From contig NC_064034.1 of the NCBI RefSeq assembly GCF_932526225.1, positions 4,822,001-4,886,000 on the forward strand: a stretch of 64,000 bases of DNA, written 5' to 3'. Every line of letters starts with the position of its first letter. The first letter of the stretch is position 1. The notes below the pieces were generated by a model, which was given only the letters and a program-made list of their open reading frames with translations, was not told where the DNA came from and searched no databases. Positions 44,801-57,102 of the stretch are shown piece by piece. The stretch comes from Nematostella vectensis. Its lineage: Eukaryota > Cnidaria > Anthozoa > Actiniaria > Edwardsiidae. The position numbers and the translations under genes were made by a program.

Positions 44801-47800
44801 TTGCGGTTTGAATCTCTAATTTCCAAAACTGCCGGTAAAATTTCAAGAAAAATATGCTCGGTATTTTAGAGTGAAAATGATTGTCGCTGCTAACAACGAA
44901 ACATTTGTACTTTGCACCAAAATAGAAATGTTATCGAAATAGGATATAGGGCCGTTTCCTGACCCGGTAGTATTGCTATCAACTATCTCGAATGAATTAT
45001 TCTGAGGGCATTTGAAAAGCCAACAAAGGTTACGGATTTGTTAATCATAGGAAGCAAAGAAAAAAACTCGTCTATAACACCTCAAATGTTCGGGGGATTA
45101 TAAATCAATTGAAATCTTCGAACCAAAAATGCGTCGAAAAATAATCCAGACCGTTTTTTTTTAATAAATAATAAACAATATGACGAGATAATATCAGAAC
45201 GTGGATTGTGCCAAACACTTGGAACAATAGCTGGTTGCAAATATTAAATACAGCAAGTGCCGCTAACACGGGAATACACAGCGTATTTATCGCTCGTCGC
45301 ACTTACTCATCGACAGAGTATTCCAGCAGTTACGCACATTCACATTCCTTAAAATCTGCAGTAGAAAAGGACGAAATTCTCAGGCTGTTTTCAATTTTAT
45401 ATTAAATAGAAGCTTAGGAGCATATGTGAATGCCCAATCTCGTTTTGTTTCACCTCAGGGCAATTTGAGCGCTTCAAACAATTGTTACGCTGCTCCCCGC
45501 TGTTTCTCCATACTAAACTGTCAATACATTTCAAGCCGCTTGAGATTATGGGGCCATAAATTCGCCCTAAAATGCGCTTTTTCTACAATCTAACGCGATA
45601 AAAGTCTCCTTGAGCATCCAGCCCGTGTGTATAGCATGTTTCATGAGCTTGGAAGCACTCCAGAGACGCGCTTTCCATTCCGTGATTCGCGTGCTAACGT
45701 TAATGTCGGCATATCGACTGTTGTTTTCGCATTTGGAAAGACTTGACCACAAGCATACGAAGTAGAGCATTGAAAACGCTGCGCTAGAAGTCCATTGATA
45801 ATATAAAGAACAATGAGTTATTTTGTCTTGTTTCGATAATTATACGGGGAGCTCTGCGAGAGATAATCGTAGTTTTGTGATGTTTCTGCGCGAATTCTAT
45901 CATGAAATTCTAGATCCTTGTGGAAAGCCGTCTTTTGTACAGTTCAATTTTCCTGACAAAGATCTCGCCGTCTTTGGTTCATGAAGCCATGGCTATAGAA
46001 CCTGTTATTGACAAATTATATCGAGAGAACAATCCTTGACTTTAAATTGTGTGCATGACACCTCGACGGTACACATTTGTCTAGGGAATTGTCTAATAAT
46101 GTTAGGCGTTGTTATTTATTTTAGGCAAACAGAGAATCACTTTGATATAAAAACTATTTGAGCGATTAGGTTGTATGGAGAAATCACTTAAGAAAAGGAG
46201 CCGCAAAGATTTCCATATAAATCTGCTAAACTAGGGTGATTCGTGGAGAACTTATAAACATGACTTGTGTTTAGATTAGTTGGTTAGTTCGCGGAGTTAA
46301 TACGAGTTATGTGTTTTGTTCTTACCGTGCACTTATTCGGTTTCTCGCCGGAGTGAACTCGCATATGGATAACCAATTTGTAGCGCGCATTGAACGGCTT
46401 GGTCTGGCGACTGCAGTCCTGCCAATAGCAAATATATAAATCGTCCGCCTTTCGCTGGTCAATGTGCACTTTTTCGATGTGCCGCACCAGGTCATCTTGT
46501 TCGGAATAAACCGCATCACAGCCGAGCCATCGGCAAGAGCAAATCCCATCGTCAGGTTCACGCGTTGACCTCTTTCCATTGAACTCAAGTCGTTTCTCTT
46601 TCTTGTTCTCTGTCGAATCCGTTCGTTTTGAGCCTAGTTGTAGCCTCCCTTCGCTCTCCCCATCACTTGGACGCAAGATCGCCTCGAAAGTCGATAAAGT
46701 TTCCTTTAGAATCTGCTCCGATTTAGATTTCACCGGCGCACAAAATATCTCAGATTTTCTCTGTCGGTCGGTGTTGAAGACGGTGACATTCGGAGTTATT
46801 GACTTGTCCTTACTCAGGGTCTGGTAATAATCAAAAGACCGCGACTCGCTGCTCGCTCGCTGGTAGTTGTATGAGTAGTAGTCGTTGCGATTCTGACGGT
46901 GTTCTTGGTTTAGCGTTGAATAAGGGCCCTTTGGTATACTGAGCTGTGAATGGCGCGCGCTCTGTCTAGACTGGTCGAAGTCAGTCAGACTGGAGCCACT
47001 ATGGAATGCCGGAGCATCGTGCAGGGATGTGCCACTGGTGTCATAAGAACTCCCAATAAATCCCTCCTGGTTGACATTTCCAGCCACAGAATAACATTTA
47101 TCTGTAGCCTCGACCATAGGGTTCCTAGAATTGTGCCCATTTACGCGGGGAAGTACTGCGTTTGGCTCTAATTCGCCAAGACTTGAGCGCGAGCTAACGG
47201 CAGACCGCGTGTCACCAGTGAAGTCTGCGAGCGGGTCCCGGGTGAAGTTTACTTTCTCTGCTAACTGCGACAGCTCAGTGATAGGGTCTGTTCTGACATT
47301 TGGTGAACAGCTATGAATGCCAGGGTGTATGTAGTTTGTGTTCAGGTCTTGTGGTATCTGTCTCATCATTTTGTTGCCGAAATCGTTTTGCTCGACTTGC
47401 GTGTTGCACGCTATGAAATTAGCACCTCCGTCACTTGAAGGTAGTCCGTTTGGGTGGTTGTGTCCTCCGTACTCGTAATTGAACCCAGCCCCTCTCTCAA
47501 CTCCGAGATATTTGTGGTTGATATTCATATTCTTGTCCAAGGAGAGACTGTATTTAGGACGAACGAGCTCGTGCTCCCTTGCGCTACTTGTGGACTCGTC
47601 GAGTACCAGTCGCAGTTCCTCTCTTGCAGACCCTTCGCCGTCTCGTCGTGATGTGATGCTTTCGTAGTTGTTTTCCTGTGCTCTGTACATAGCAAATAAC
47701 CCGCTCTTAGTCGTCAACACACCTCGAGTACTAGCCGGCGGATGTGAGTGCCAAATACATCCTCTGTAATTTCCTTTCTGATCGTAGGCTTGATTCCTCG

Positions 47801-47856
47801 GTTGGTTATCGAGTACTGGCAGGGCTCGATGTGAAGACGGGTTCGTAGTCAGAGTT
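41821..47856 (-). CDS. GLIS: GLIS-type Kruppel-like zinc-finger transcription factor (4 coding exons found)
   Basis: Exons 47856-46326, 43867-43706, 42862-42743 and 42225-41821 join at consensus sites, all in phase 0, to a stop at 41821-41823. Five tandem C2H2 fingers of the Gli/Glis/Zic class are present: ZF1 [21 protein letters not shown]2 with [18 protein letters not shown]3 [16 protein letters not shown]4 [18 protein letters not shown]5 [12 protein letters not shown]. The ZF1 tail [11 protein letters not shown] and the linker [10 protein letters not shown] are diagnostic of GLIS1/3 rather than GLI or ZIC. A long, Ser/Asn-rich, low-complexity N terminus and a short C-terminal tail flank the fingers. 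The first in-frame ATG in the large exon is at 47690, giving 683 aa. The frame stays open to an acceptor at 47856, so translation may start in an upstream exon. DNA binding is well supported; which GLIS subtype is not. Confidence 0.88.
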
Positions 47857-50800
47857 CTGCAAGATTCAGATCAAAACAGTCCCTCAGCATTAACAATGTC
47901 ACCCATTAATACGTTATTGCTACTTTCATCTTAGGGCAGGTTCAAGCTGTGGTTTTCTCGTGTCACAGACGAGTTTGTTTTGAAGTTACTTACTCGGGAG
48001 TTTGCTTTTGTGTTTGACCTGCGTCCCCGCGAGTTTAAAGAAATGCCGCCAATTTCTCAAAAAAATTGGCCAAAGAGCGATCTGATTGGAAGAGAGCAGC
48101 TCCACACGTTATGTTCCCTGTAAACGTCTGAAACACTACAGCCCCCTCTCCTAGCCCCCTACCCTCTATACCACCTGATCCGGTGAAGCCTGTATGATTG
48201 ACAGCATGACCTTGATGTCGCCATGGTAACTATTTAAAACTTATTACATTTCAAGGCTAGACCAATCAGAAGCCCGCTAGACTGGCAAGAGGCGGAGTGA
48301 GTATTGAAGTCGCCACAGCCATCGACTCAAATATGTCAGCAATAAGCACCCTCTCTAGCTCACTAGATCGAGCCAACAAATATATCGAGCGAAACATTCG
48401 CTGCCGAAGCGCGCGCACAGTTTGAACATCAATTATTCGAATTCGCGCTTCAAACAGACTCTTTTACAGTTAGTTATTGTTGGGTTGAGTAAGTGGGAAT
48501 TTAATTGCAATTGACGTCCTCTTTGACAGCTCTTGACAAAGGGCAGTTGCATACCTTTTCCGGAGTTTGTTTGTGTGTCACGTCAAAGTTCGGTCGCTAG
48601 TCCCTAAAAGTTGTTGATTATTAACCTGGGGCCTGAGTATGATCTAAACGCATCAGTGATTCTCGATAAACCTCTAGCTTTCCGCAGATGTGCGCGCTGA
48701 AATGTTGTGGATCGCGAGCTATCTTTCCTGTTTGCAGCAACATAGAATGTCCAATAAAACCGCTGTTAGCCTCAAGTGTTAGCGACTAAGTATTTTAATT
48801 GATTTATGGCTGGAATCTAGTATAAAGTCGTTGTGGTACAGCTCCGTGCCCGTTAGTGCTATCTCCCAAAGAGCAGACTGAACGTGAATCTTAAGGCAAG
48901 ATTTATATACGCTCCCCAATTTCAATCCCAAATTGAGAGTGCATCTGAATTGAGTTTGACCAGCCTGACAGGCTTTGTTGTGGGACTGAGACCCAATATC
49001 CGGAGTGTAGCAATCGCACGCGGCCACAGAACGGCCCAATTCAACTGAACCCTCACGTTATTTGAGTTTAACTCCATCAAAAGCAAACAAACCCGCGATG
49101 ACGGAACCCCCAAATCACGTCCTCATCCTAGAGTGTAGTAAACTCTCCGCACTTACTCCAGGCCGTGACTGTGCTTTTCTCGCTACCAATTCAATTTTAC
49201 CCACCCCCTAGTGCCTAACCCGAGCCAGTATCGCACAGACAACAACTCGCAGAACACAAGGTAAATAGCCCAGTGTCCATGTCCATAGATTTGGCAGAGC
49301 GATACTGATTTCGAGCTAGGGAAGGTCTAACGCTCGTCTTACCTCTAGTTTGAGAGTTTGAGGGCGATCCCTATTGGTTGAAAGCGAATTTGGTGTGCTC
49401 AGACTTCGCCAATTTCGATCCGAGCGCTCAATTCGGAAAGGCAGACTGCGTGGCGCTAGTGTCGGCGGCAAGCTTTTATAATGAGAGGTGCGGCTTGACT
49501 GACAGCTAATTACAAATTCCGAAACATTCCACTGAACTATGGAATCTATACTTTGATGAAAATGAAGATCGTATAGCAAGCTAGGTTTCCTCCCGATCTA
49601 AATAAACTTGGTTTATAAAAGACCTGTAATGGTACTCAAGCGGTCAATGTGCAGTTTTCGGCGTGTTTTGTGTTGTGATCATTCGCTCGATTAGTAATTC
49701 GCTTAATTACTTTAGCACCTCCAAACTGATCTGCCTTCAACAGCACATGTGAATAAGTAATCCTTATAGACCTCATAGTCCCCCGTGCCTGCCTTACTAG
49801 AACCTTGCCTTAGCAGTAGAAATACCTCAACGCACCTCGAATGACCTGTGGTGCTTATTGTGGATACAAAGCGATAGGATTTCGGTATTTCTAGTGTGGT
49901 TTGTTTGGGACTTTGGAGCTCATTTGTAATGCGAGCTATGCTCTGAGTGTCGCGTTCACAATGCTTCCGGTGAGAGACTAAAAAAGAATTCACCAAGGAG
50001 CATTAGTTTGCTCCAGTTGAGATTTTTAGACGGAAAGCTAAACACCTACTCCGACTTCCTTATTTCTTTGAACTTCCTGACTACAGTTTTTCTTCATTTT
50101 TAACTGCACATATTCAACGTCTTCCGAACCAAAAGATGGCATCAACTTTTAACAAGTCGTCTTTCTAGCTTTGACACCTTCTTCAATTGGTTGGATTGCA
50201 TTAGACATTTATAGTCTTTATTTATTTTAATAATACGCAACGCCATAGTTATTCAAGCTTGTAGAATCACAGCTTTATTATCGAGGAGAGCGAAATCAGG
50301 GACGATGGGGAACTTCATTAAACTTATCTCAACCTTTTCAACTTTGTACTCTTAAACTTAAGAGCCAAGTTTTTTTTCTTGCGAAGTTTCCTGCCAAAAT
50401 TTGAATAACTTCTGTCGAGAGCTTTTGAAGTATTCAAATTCAAAACAAAAGCCAAGCGGTTTTCCTGAATTACAAGCAAGGAAATACGCTTTCTGGTTTT
50501 TATGGTCTCTTCAAGCAACATCAACGTATTATTTATAATTTTATTATTAACACTGCGACATTTGTTCCTGCTTCAGAGCTAGGTAAATCTTAACAAATAA
50601 CGGAAAGATTCGGCAGTAAACGAGATATACACTGACATCCTTTTAAGCGTAAGGTCAGAGTTTGCTGAATATTTCTTTCTAGCTGTCTGTGAGGTTGCCC
50701 TGGCTCTCTACTACTAGCCTCAATAAAGATGCCTCATGACAGGTTGGGGACATTCATCTGAAAACATTTTTCTTTATTCCGGATGGATTAATTCACTCAG

Positions 50801-52560
50801 TCATGAAGGATTTTATTTGGTAGGCAGAGTGCGGGACAATTGTTTTATTAGTCGTTTTACGTCAGACCAGTGTTTCGTTTGAAAAATGGCAACTAGCACA
50901 GCACGTTTTCACACGCAATAACAAACGTAATTTGATTAGGAATATTATGTAATAAATTGACCGAAATCGTTTATCACCCTAGCTCCAATAAATGTCCAAA
51001 TTTGAAACCCCTAGAAACGCTTCCAAATTAAAACTATATCACTTTCTTACAATTAAATGTCGGTCAACTTTGAATATTTATTAAAGATACATTTGATGTG
51101 TATTCGATTGAAATTTCCGTGACTGTTAAGTTTCTTTGAAGTTTCTTGTGAGTAAGCCGTTGTTTCGTGGTCTCCGAGAAACCATAACTGCGATAAAACA
51201 GTCAATAAAACTGATATTCGCTTTCCGTTTGAGTGATATGTCCTTCATAAGGCGTAAACTGGATACCACAGCAAGTCAAGTCATCGATAAAATATCTAGA
51301 CATCTCACGCAAGGGAAAGTAGCGCTTAAATAGTAGACTTGGGCGGGTAAAAAGCTTTCTCTGACTCATATAGGAAATAATCCAGTGCGTCTAGAAAAGA
51401 TAAATACTCAGCTGAAAAATAAGTTCATAGAGAAATACTTATTAGTTAGCATTGAGCTTGATTACTGCGCGCAAGACTCCCCTCCTTCGACATATTCTTG
51501 AGTCAATCAAACATAAAAAAACACCAGAGTAGGAAATTATGATTCATAGTTAGACCTGAAATTTATCCTCTATCGGATGCCAAGTCTGGGATTTACGCTA
51601 GAAGTACTCTTATAAATTGCTAACAGCTTGGCGAATAAGTACGACATAGGAGTGGTGATATACTTGAAATTGTTACAAATGGCCTGGTTTAATATAAACG
51701 AACCTTCCACCCTACCAGATCACAAGACTCTAACTTGTCAAACCGATCAGTGCAATAGACGAGCTAGCAAATGAGTCTGAATCGAGTAAAGCGACTTGAA
51801 TGACCCTATTGAACATTATTTACCTAGAGATAACAGTGTCGCATCGCACTTGCCAGCCAAGATAACGGCGCGTCAGTCTAGCCGAGATAAACCCCGCGCT
51901 CGTTCTTCGGCTCTGGCGTGAGAATCACTCGCCTCTGACTCGTTAGGTGTGAGTGTTTTGGTGGTATCGTGAGAACCAATCGTTCTCCTGACAACCCCCT
52001 TCCCCCCCCCCCCCCCCCCCCCCCACCTGACTCGCTAGAATCAATCGGTCCCCGTGAACAATGATGTTTAGCAAATAGTGCAACTCGCTAGAAATCGGTC
52101 CTTCTTATTCGTGAAAGTCAATCGATCCACTCATTCTAGGGGTGCGGTTTCCACATGTTTTTTTTTCTGGCACATGGATAAATCTCCTTAAACCCTTTGT
52201 AAAGGCGTTAAAACTCGTATACACTAGCACTATTTGATACACCAACTTTAGGGAGGAGTTATTCGATAAAACTCATATGTACTTGCACTTCTGGCTATCT
52301 AAACTTAACTTCTTATCTAAATAACATATTCGTAATAAGTGTGTCATTAAGACAGGGTAGTGCATAAACGTGAGAACAAATGACGAGTTTATTTGTTCAC
52401 AAAATGCGGTACAGGTATTTTTCAAGCGCCAACTTTGTACTTGTACAATAAAGCATCCATCCAAGATACGACCTATCAACTCATGCTATGGTTGCAAGAA
52501 TATCGTGAGTCCTCTATAGCAACCTAACAACTTCTCCGCGGGCAAAATGTAATATAATTT
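47857..52560. other. Region upstream of the GLIS-type gene
   Basis: No recognisable protein-coding exon. On the minus strand, strong donor-like sites end putative 5' exons at 47994 (CCGA|GTAAGT), 49157 (TGGA|GTAAGT) and 49343 (AGAG|GTAAGA). Any could splice to the acceptor at 47856, suggesting alternative first exons. A long C-run interrupts at about 52000-52024. Confidence 0.35.
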
Positions 52561-52573
52561 CGATTATATTGGG

Positions 52574-52634
52574 CATGGGTCAAGTATACATTAAGTCCAG
52601 AGTTCTAGAATACATTAAGTCCAGAGTTCTAGAA
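52574..52634. repeat. Two tandem copies of a 26-bp repeat
   Basis: ACATTAAGTCCAGAGTTCTAGAAT occurs twice in direct succession, followed by unrelated sequence. Small local duplication. Confidence 0.6.
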
Positions 52635-52916
52635 TGCTTTAACCTAAGAATCAGGCCTCCAATGCGATTAAGGTAATGTCAACTTTTAGTTTTTGATGAT
52701 AATTATTTATACACTGAGTACACGAGTACATCAGAAGAAACTAACATGCCTTTTGATGTTACCATTATGCCCGCGGTTATTTTTTGTAGAAAAATAAGCG
52801 CCCCGACCTGCTGTTTCTATCTCTTGATGACTTCACTTGATTAGCTGATCCCTCCACGGCAACTCTCGATCATTACAGAACTATGCAATACAACTTTAAG
52901 CATCTCCTTGTCACGA

Positions 52917-53081
52917 CTACCACTACCTTTATTAGAAACAGCCAGCTGCCAAATTAGATCGCGCACTTTAAACTACCACAACCTTTATTAAAAATAGCCA
53001 GCTATGAAATTAGATCGCGCACTTTAAACTACCACAACCTTTATTAAAAATAGCCAGCTATGAAATTAGATCGCGCACTTA
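52917..53081. repeat. Three tandem copies of a roughly 54-bp repeat
   Basis: The unit runs ACTACCACAACCTTTATTAA through AGCCAGCTATGAAATTAGATCGCGCACTTTAA. Copies 2 and 3 are almost identical and copy 1 is diverged. A looser echo of the GATCGCGC part follows near 53153. Confidence 0.8.
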
Positions 53082-54516
53082 TAATAGCTCCTAAGTTTGT
53101 CATAACTAGCATTATTCGCCCATCTTTTCACAAGTCCCGCCGAGTAAAATTGGATCGCGCCATTTAAACACCCCCCACGTTTTGTTATAACTAGTATTCG
53201 CCCATCTTCTCGCCGCCTAGCCATCCCCCACTAGGTGCGTAAACTACAAAGGGGATTCCTGCGCGTATCGTGATGCTAATCAGGTATCGGAGCCTGGGGA
53301 GAAGTGACCCGAGCTCGCTCCATGCTCTAGAGCTTACATTTGCGAGAGCGATCTTAAATGCGCGGTTGAGTATGTAAAACCGTTGCATTAATGTTTCCTG
53401 TTTTCTTCCTCTATTAACGGGAGCCTGGTTTTGCGGTAGTCTACGGGATGTGACGTCGAGGATGGCGGGGGAGGAAGTGGTTTTAATGGTTTTTTTTCCT
53501 ACTGTGTTGAATTGTAACAGCTTCCCTGTAATCGGCATTGCGTTTTTTGATGCTCATATTTGAACGATTTTCTGATTCTTATAAAATTTTAATATTACTA
53601 AAAATGACCCAAAATTGTGAATTATCAATATTCGGCCCCGGTTGTATTTGACTGATGACTTCATACTCGATACAGGCCCTATTGGGACTTCATTTTTCGT
53701 CTAAACGCACAGACCTCGGATAATCGAATTTGTAAACAGTTTTTCGTTTCACCCAGGTCCCAGATTGTGCAACGCTCTTGTGGCTGTCTCAGTTCTTGGT
53801 ATGATCTGGAAAGGACGCAAAAGCAAGCGATCGAGCAAGTATACCGCACGCTAACCCCTCGTTAATAACTTCCTACTTCTGTGAGGTGCGAATGATAGTG
53901 TTAACAAAGATGATGCAAGCTTATTGCCATCTAGCTCGTGGAGAAGGGTATACATTTCCCTTCCTACGTGCCTGTTTTGTCTCTTTTTCGGATATTTGAT
54001 ACCTCAGGGTTTCCTAGACGGTTCACCCGAGATTATCTATTCAGGAGTAAAATCGTAGGGTATAGATCTGACATGTTTTTCGTATACAAAGAGATGTGAA
54101 GGAAGGGAAAAAAATGAACTCCTCTTCATGAGCCTCACTGACCAATGCTATTGATTTTTGGCATTTTCCTAGCCTCGCCTTCTTGCTACATTTGACAGAA
54201 TAATCGCAAGGATGTTACATAAGCAGGGCTGAACTAGCAGCGATTGTAGGAAAAACCAAAAGATTTGGTGCAGGTTTAGGGTTTAGTAACCTGCTTAACA
54301 ATTTCGATGGAAGCCCGAAAAATGATAATCAAAGATTACAGAAACATTGCATATCATTTACCAAGGACGCTTATCGCTTTTTGTTACTCACTGAGCAGAA
54401 TGGAAGTTTCCACCTTATGCGATTTTGGTCAATTTTTCCAATTCTTTCCAGCTTGACCTGCTTACCTGATCTTCTCATCTACACCCAGGCTCAATTTGTT
54501 CTTTGGTCGGCTCTTT
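53082..54516. other. Stretch without recognisable gene
   Basis: It contains a 115-codon minus-strand frame (53538-53191, starting MPITGKLLQFNTVG) with a true ATG. No recognisable domain and no support from flanking exons, so I do not annotate it as a gene. Confidence 0.3.
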
Positions 54517-54858
54517 TCAGATTGATTCCATGTCAGCGCTGGTCTGGTAATATGATTTTTTTTCCCTAAGCGTGTACCCAATCCATGTCCACTTCCTTCT
54601 CCCAATCAACCTCCCGGCTGGTTCCTGGTCAGTCATTCCAAAAGTCATCGCTGCTGATCTTTCCTGGCCACCATATCCTAAGAAGCCTTCTCGGACATCT
54701 ATTGATGAATGATTGAGTTTTTCCAAGCATGGCTTTGGTGGTCCCTCACGTTTATGGGTCATAAAGCAATCAAGACTTGACGTTGTTGTTCCAATGCTTT
54801 CAATATTCAAAGATGTGCAAAAGCTGAAACTTCTTCGATGTCTCCTGTCTCCCCTCAT
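54517..54858 (-). pseudogene. Scrap of a non-LTR retrotransposon C terminus
   Basis: The minus-strand frame ends with RLIGRRKWTWIGYTLREK, close to the RRWxWIGHxLR block found at the C terminus of RTE/CR1-like ORF2 proteins. The upstream part of the frame is not recognisable. The neighbouring plus-strand frames at 54713-55100 also lack identifiable domains. Likely an eroded insertion. Confidence 0.45.
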
Positions 54859-55261
54859 TGCTGTTATAGTTATAAATTCTCAAAGATTTGGTCTTGTTCT
54901 TACTGACGGAAAGCCACACACTGCTTTTTTTGTTTCATAGGAGGCTTCAATATCGTACCAAAGAAAAGGCTGTTGGTGTTGAAGGTTTTAGTAACATTTT
55001 TGGCCATGCATTGCTTATCTCTAAAATGACCTGTCCTAAGGAATGCAAAATTCTGAAAATCCTAGAAGTCAACAGTCATTCAGCTGTCGCCACGTATTAA
55101 GCTTGTTAAATGGGAGTCTTTTCATTTTTTTAACCTAACGAAATGATCAAAATCACAACAAGCTGTCACTAGCGGCATTATCACCCCGCATTATCGCTTG
55201 ACAAACCCCGTCATTTTCATCACCTTTTTATCTCGGATATTTTCTCATTAAACAACCTACG

Positions 55262-55356
55262 TAAACCGTTACGCGATACGCGCGATGATGTGAACCGTTA
55301 CACGATACGCGCGATGATGTGAACCGTTACGCGATACGCGCGATGATGTGAACCGT
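55262..55356. repeat. Three tandem copies of a 31-bp CpG-rich repeat
   Basis: The unit is AACCGTTACGCGATACGCGC followed by GATGATGTG, with one C/A variant in the second copy. Unlike its AT-rich surroundings, it keeps several CpG sites per unit. Confidence 0.8.
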
Positions 55357-56030
55357 GGTTACGCCCTCGACAGCTTCATTCAACAACATCAGGCAGACTT
55401 TAAAAAAAAAATTTCGAAATAGCCACGAAAAGTTTTTTTTATCTACAATATTTAATTGATCGCAATAGCTTCCCAAATCGTCCATTGGGAATGGATGTAT
55501 TCTTACTCCTGGCATTTTTTATGATTTCTAGGATGGCAAAAGAGTGGCTGTGAGAGAAACTTCCTGGAAAACTCATTGCTGGAATGGTACAAGACGACTA
55601 TTTGCAGTGCACCAATTTTGCTCTAACGCTCTGCTTTTATGTTTCCCCCCATTTAGTGCCCTCCTAATTCAATCCCCTCTCTTGCCCCCCCCCCCCTCCC
55701 CCTTATACCCTCGCTCACTCTTTATTTCTCTAAACCCTGACAAATAAGTTAGAACAGAGAATCAAAGCTCGAGAGTCTAGATACGATTCTAGTTATTAAG
55801 TATGTATCCTTCTTGTTCGCTTATTTCTTTGTACAAATATTGTTTCAGTTTCTAGATTTATGAAGTTCGTTCTCTTGTGCATCCCAACGTGCCCTTAATA
55901 AGCCAGTCTGTTTAGATATAGAACTTCGTAGAAAGTGAGAAACGAGAGGAAGCTTTCTCAGGCGGGATAAAGCCAAGGAATGCGTAAAGTTATAACAACC
56001 GGAACATTCACAACCCAAGCTTTTACTCAC

Positions 56031-56268
56031 AAATAATTATGAAATCGGAAATACTGAATCGATAATCAGGGTGGAATATCACATATTCCATGCGTCCGTT
56101 CGCGCCGTTCATTTGCAGGTGCTGTCGTTCCTTGTTTATTAGAAATAAAGTGCATGGATAAACTCGAAGCCTTACATTCTGCATGAGGAAACCAATGGTC
56201 GGATCGGCTGTAATCTCGGCGTTATTTTTTTTAAGAAGATTAAAAGTGTTTTCTGGCGCGTGCCACAC
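56031..56268 (-). CDS. Candidate internal exon of an unrecognised gene
   Basis: An open minus-strand frame of 79 codons ends at a good donor (ATTT|GTGAGTAA) and reads like ordinary protein (VWHAPENTFNLL, then NVRLRVYPCTLFLINKE and MEYVIFHPDYRF). The proposed acceptor (ATGAG|GTGTGG) is weak, with little polypyrimidine. It would join in phase 0 to the micro-exon at 57064-57102. I cannot identify the protein. Confidence 0.35.
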
Positions 56269-57063
56269 CTCATAATCGCAGCGTTAATACTTTTAGCTTA
56301 ACCGACCGCAAAGTGTAAGAACTCGAACACACGCGTCACAAGGATGTCGATGCCTTTTTGTGGAGTTTGCCAGAGAATGGCTAATCTACGTTTTCTACGC
56401 ATCTCATTAAACTAGCTCATTCTACAAACCTATTCTGCTGCTAGTCATCTTGGCAAAAATTACTGGCAAGATTTATCCACCCTTATCGATTAAAATCTCC
56501 TGTATTCTGGATTCATAGTTGCGTGAGTCCGCTACCAATCAGAGGAATTACAATAAATGTTTTTAGCGTTTTTAAAGCTATGTGTATACAAAGATTATAT
56601 TCAAACGATGATTGTATAGCCCTGTTTGAGATGCACGAAAGATAACACTTCTCTTTTTTACTCCCTCCTACTGTGTAAAACGTAACCATTGTTTCGTTTT
56701 ATTAAATATTTTGAGCAAAATGAATCGTTCTTCGCCCTAAACATAGCCTGTGAATGAACCATTATACGTGTATCTCGACATGATACCAGTTTCCAGATTT
56801 ACTTAAGACCATAAAATCGAGACTAATCAACGCACACCATCTTGGGAAATAGGCTTTTTTTCGCGCGAGCCTTGTATATGAAATCCTTCTAGTGCAAAGC
56901 CTCAAATCTAACGTTTTCTCCCCTTTGGCTCTTCAAGAAGCAATTCGTGCTGTTTGTAGGTAAAAGTTCATTCCAAGAGACTATGAAGTCTAAGGGAGTA
57001 GTCCGTTACACTATAGTTTGAACCGGACCTAATGATGCGGTATACGATGATGGGCTGACTTAC

Positions 57064-57102
57064 CTTGAAGACGTTACGTCTGTTGTTGTAATCAGTTCTC
57101 GC
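57064..57102 (-). CDS. Candidate 39-nt micro-exon
   Basis: Bounded by TTTGTTTTCAG acceptor and AAG|GTAAGT donor, both near consensus, with an open 13-codon frame (ARTDYNNRRNVFK). It may belong with the candidate exon at 56031-56268. Without a recognised protein the call is tentative. Confidence 0.35.

Noticed and set aside
53191-53538. 115-codon minus-strand ORF with a true ATG
   Set aside because: No recognisable domain, composition like noncoding sequence, and no neighbouring exons.
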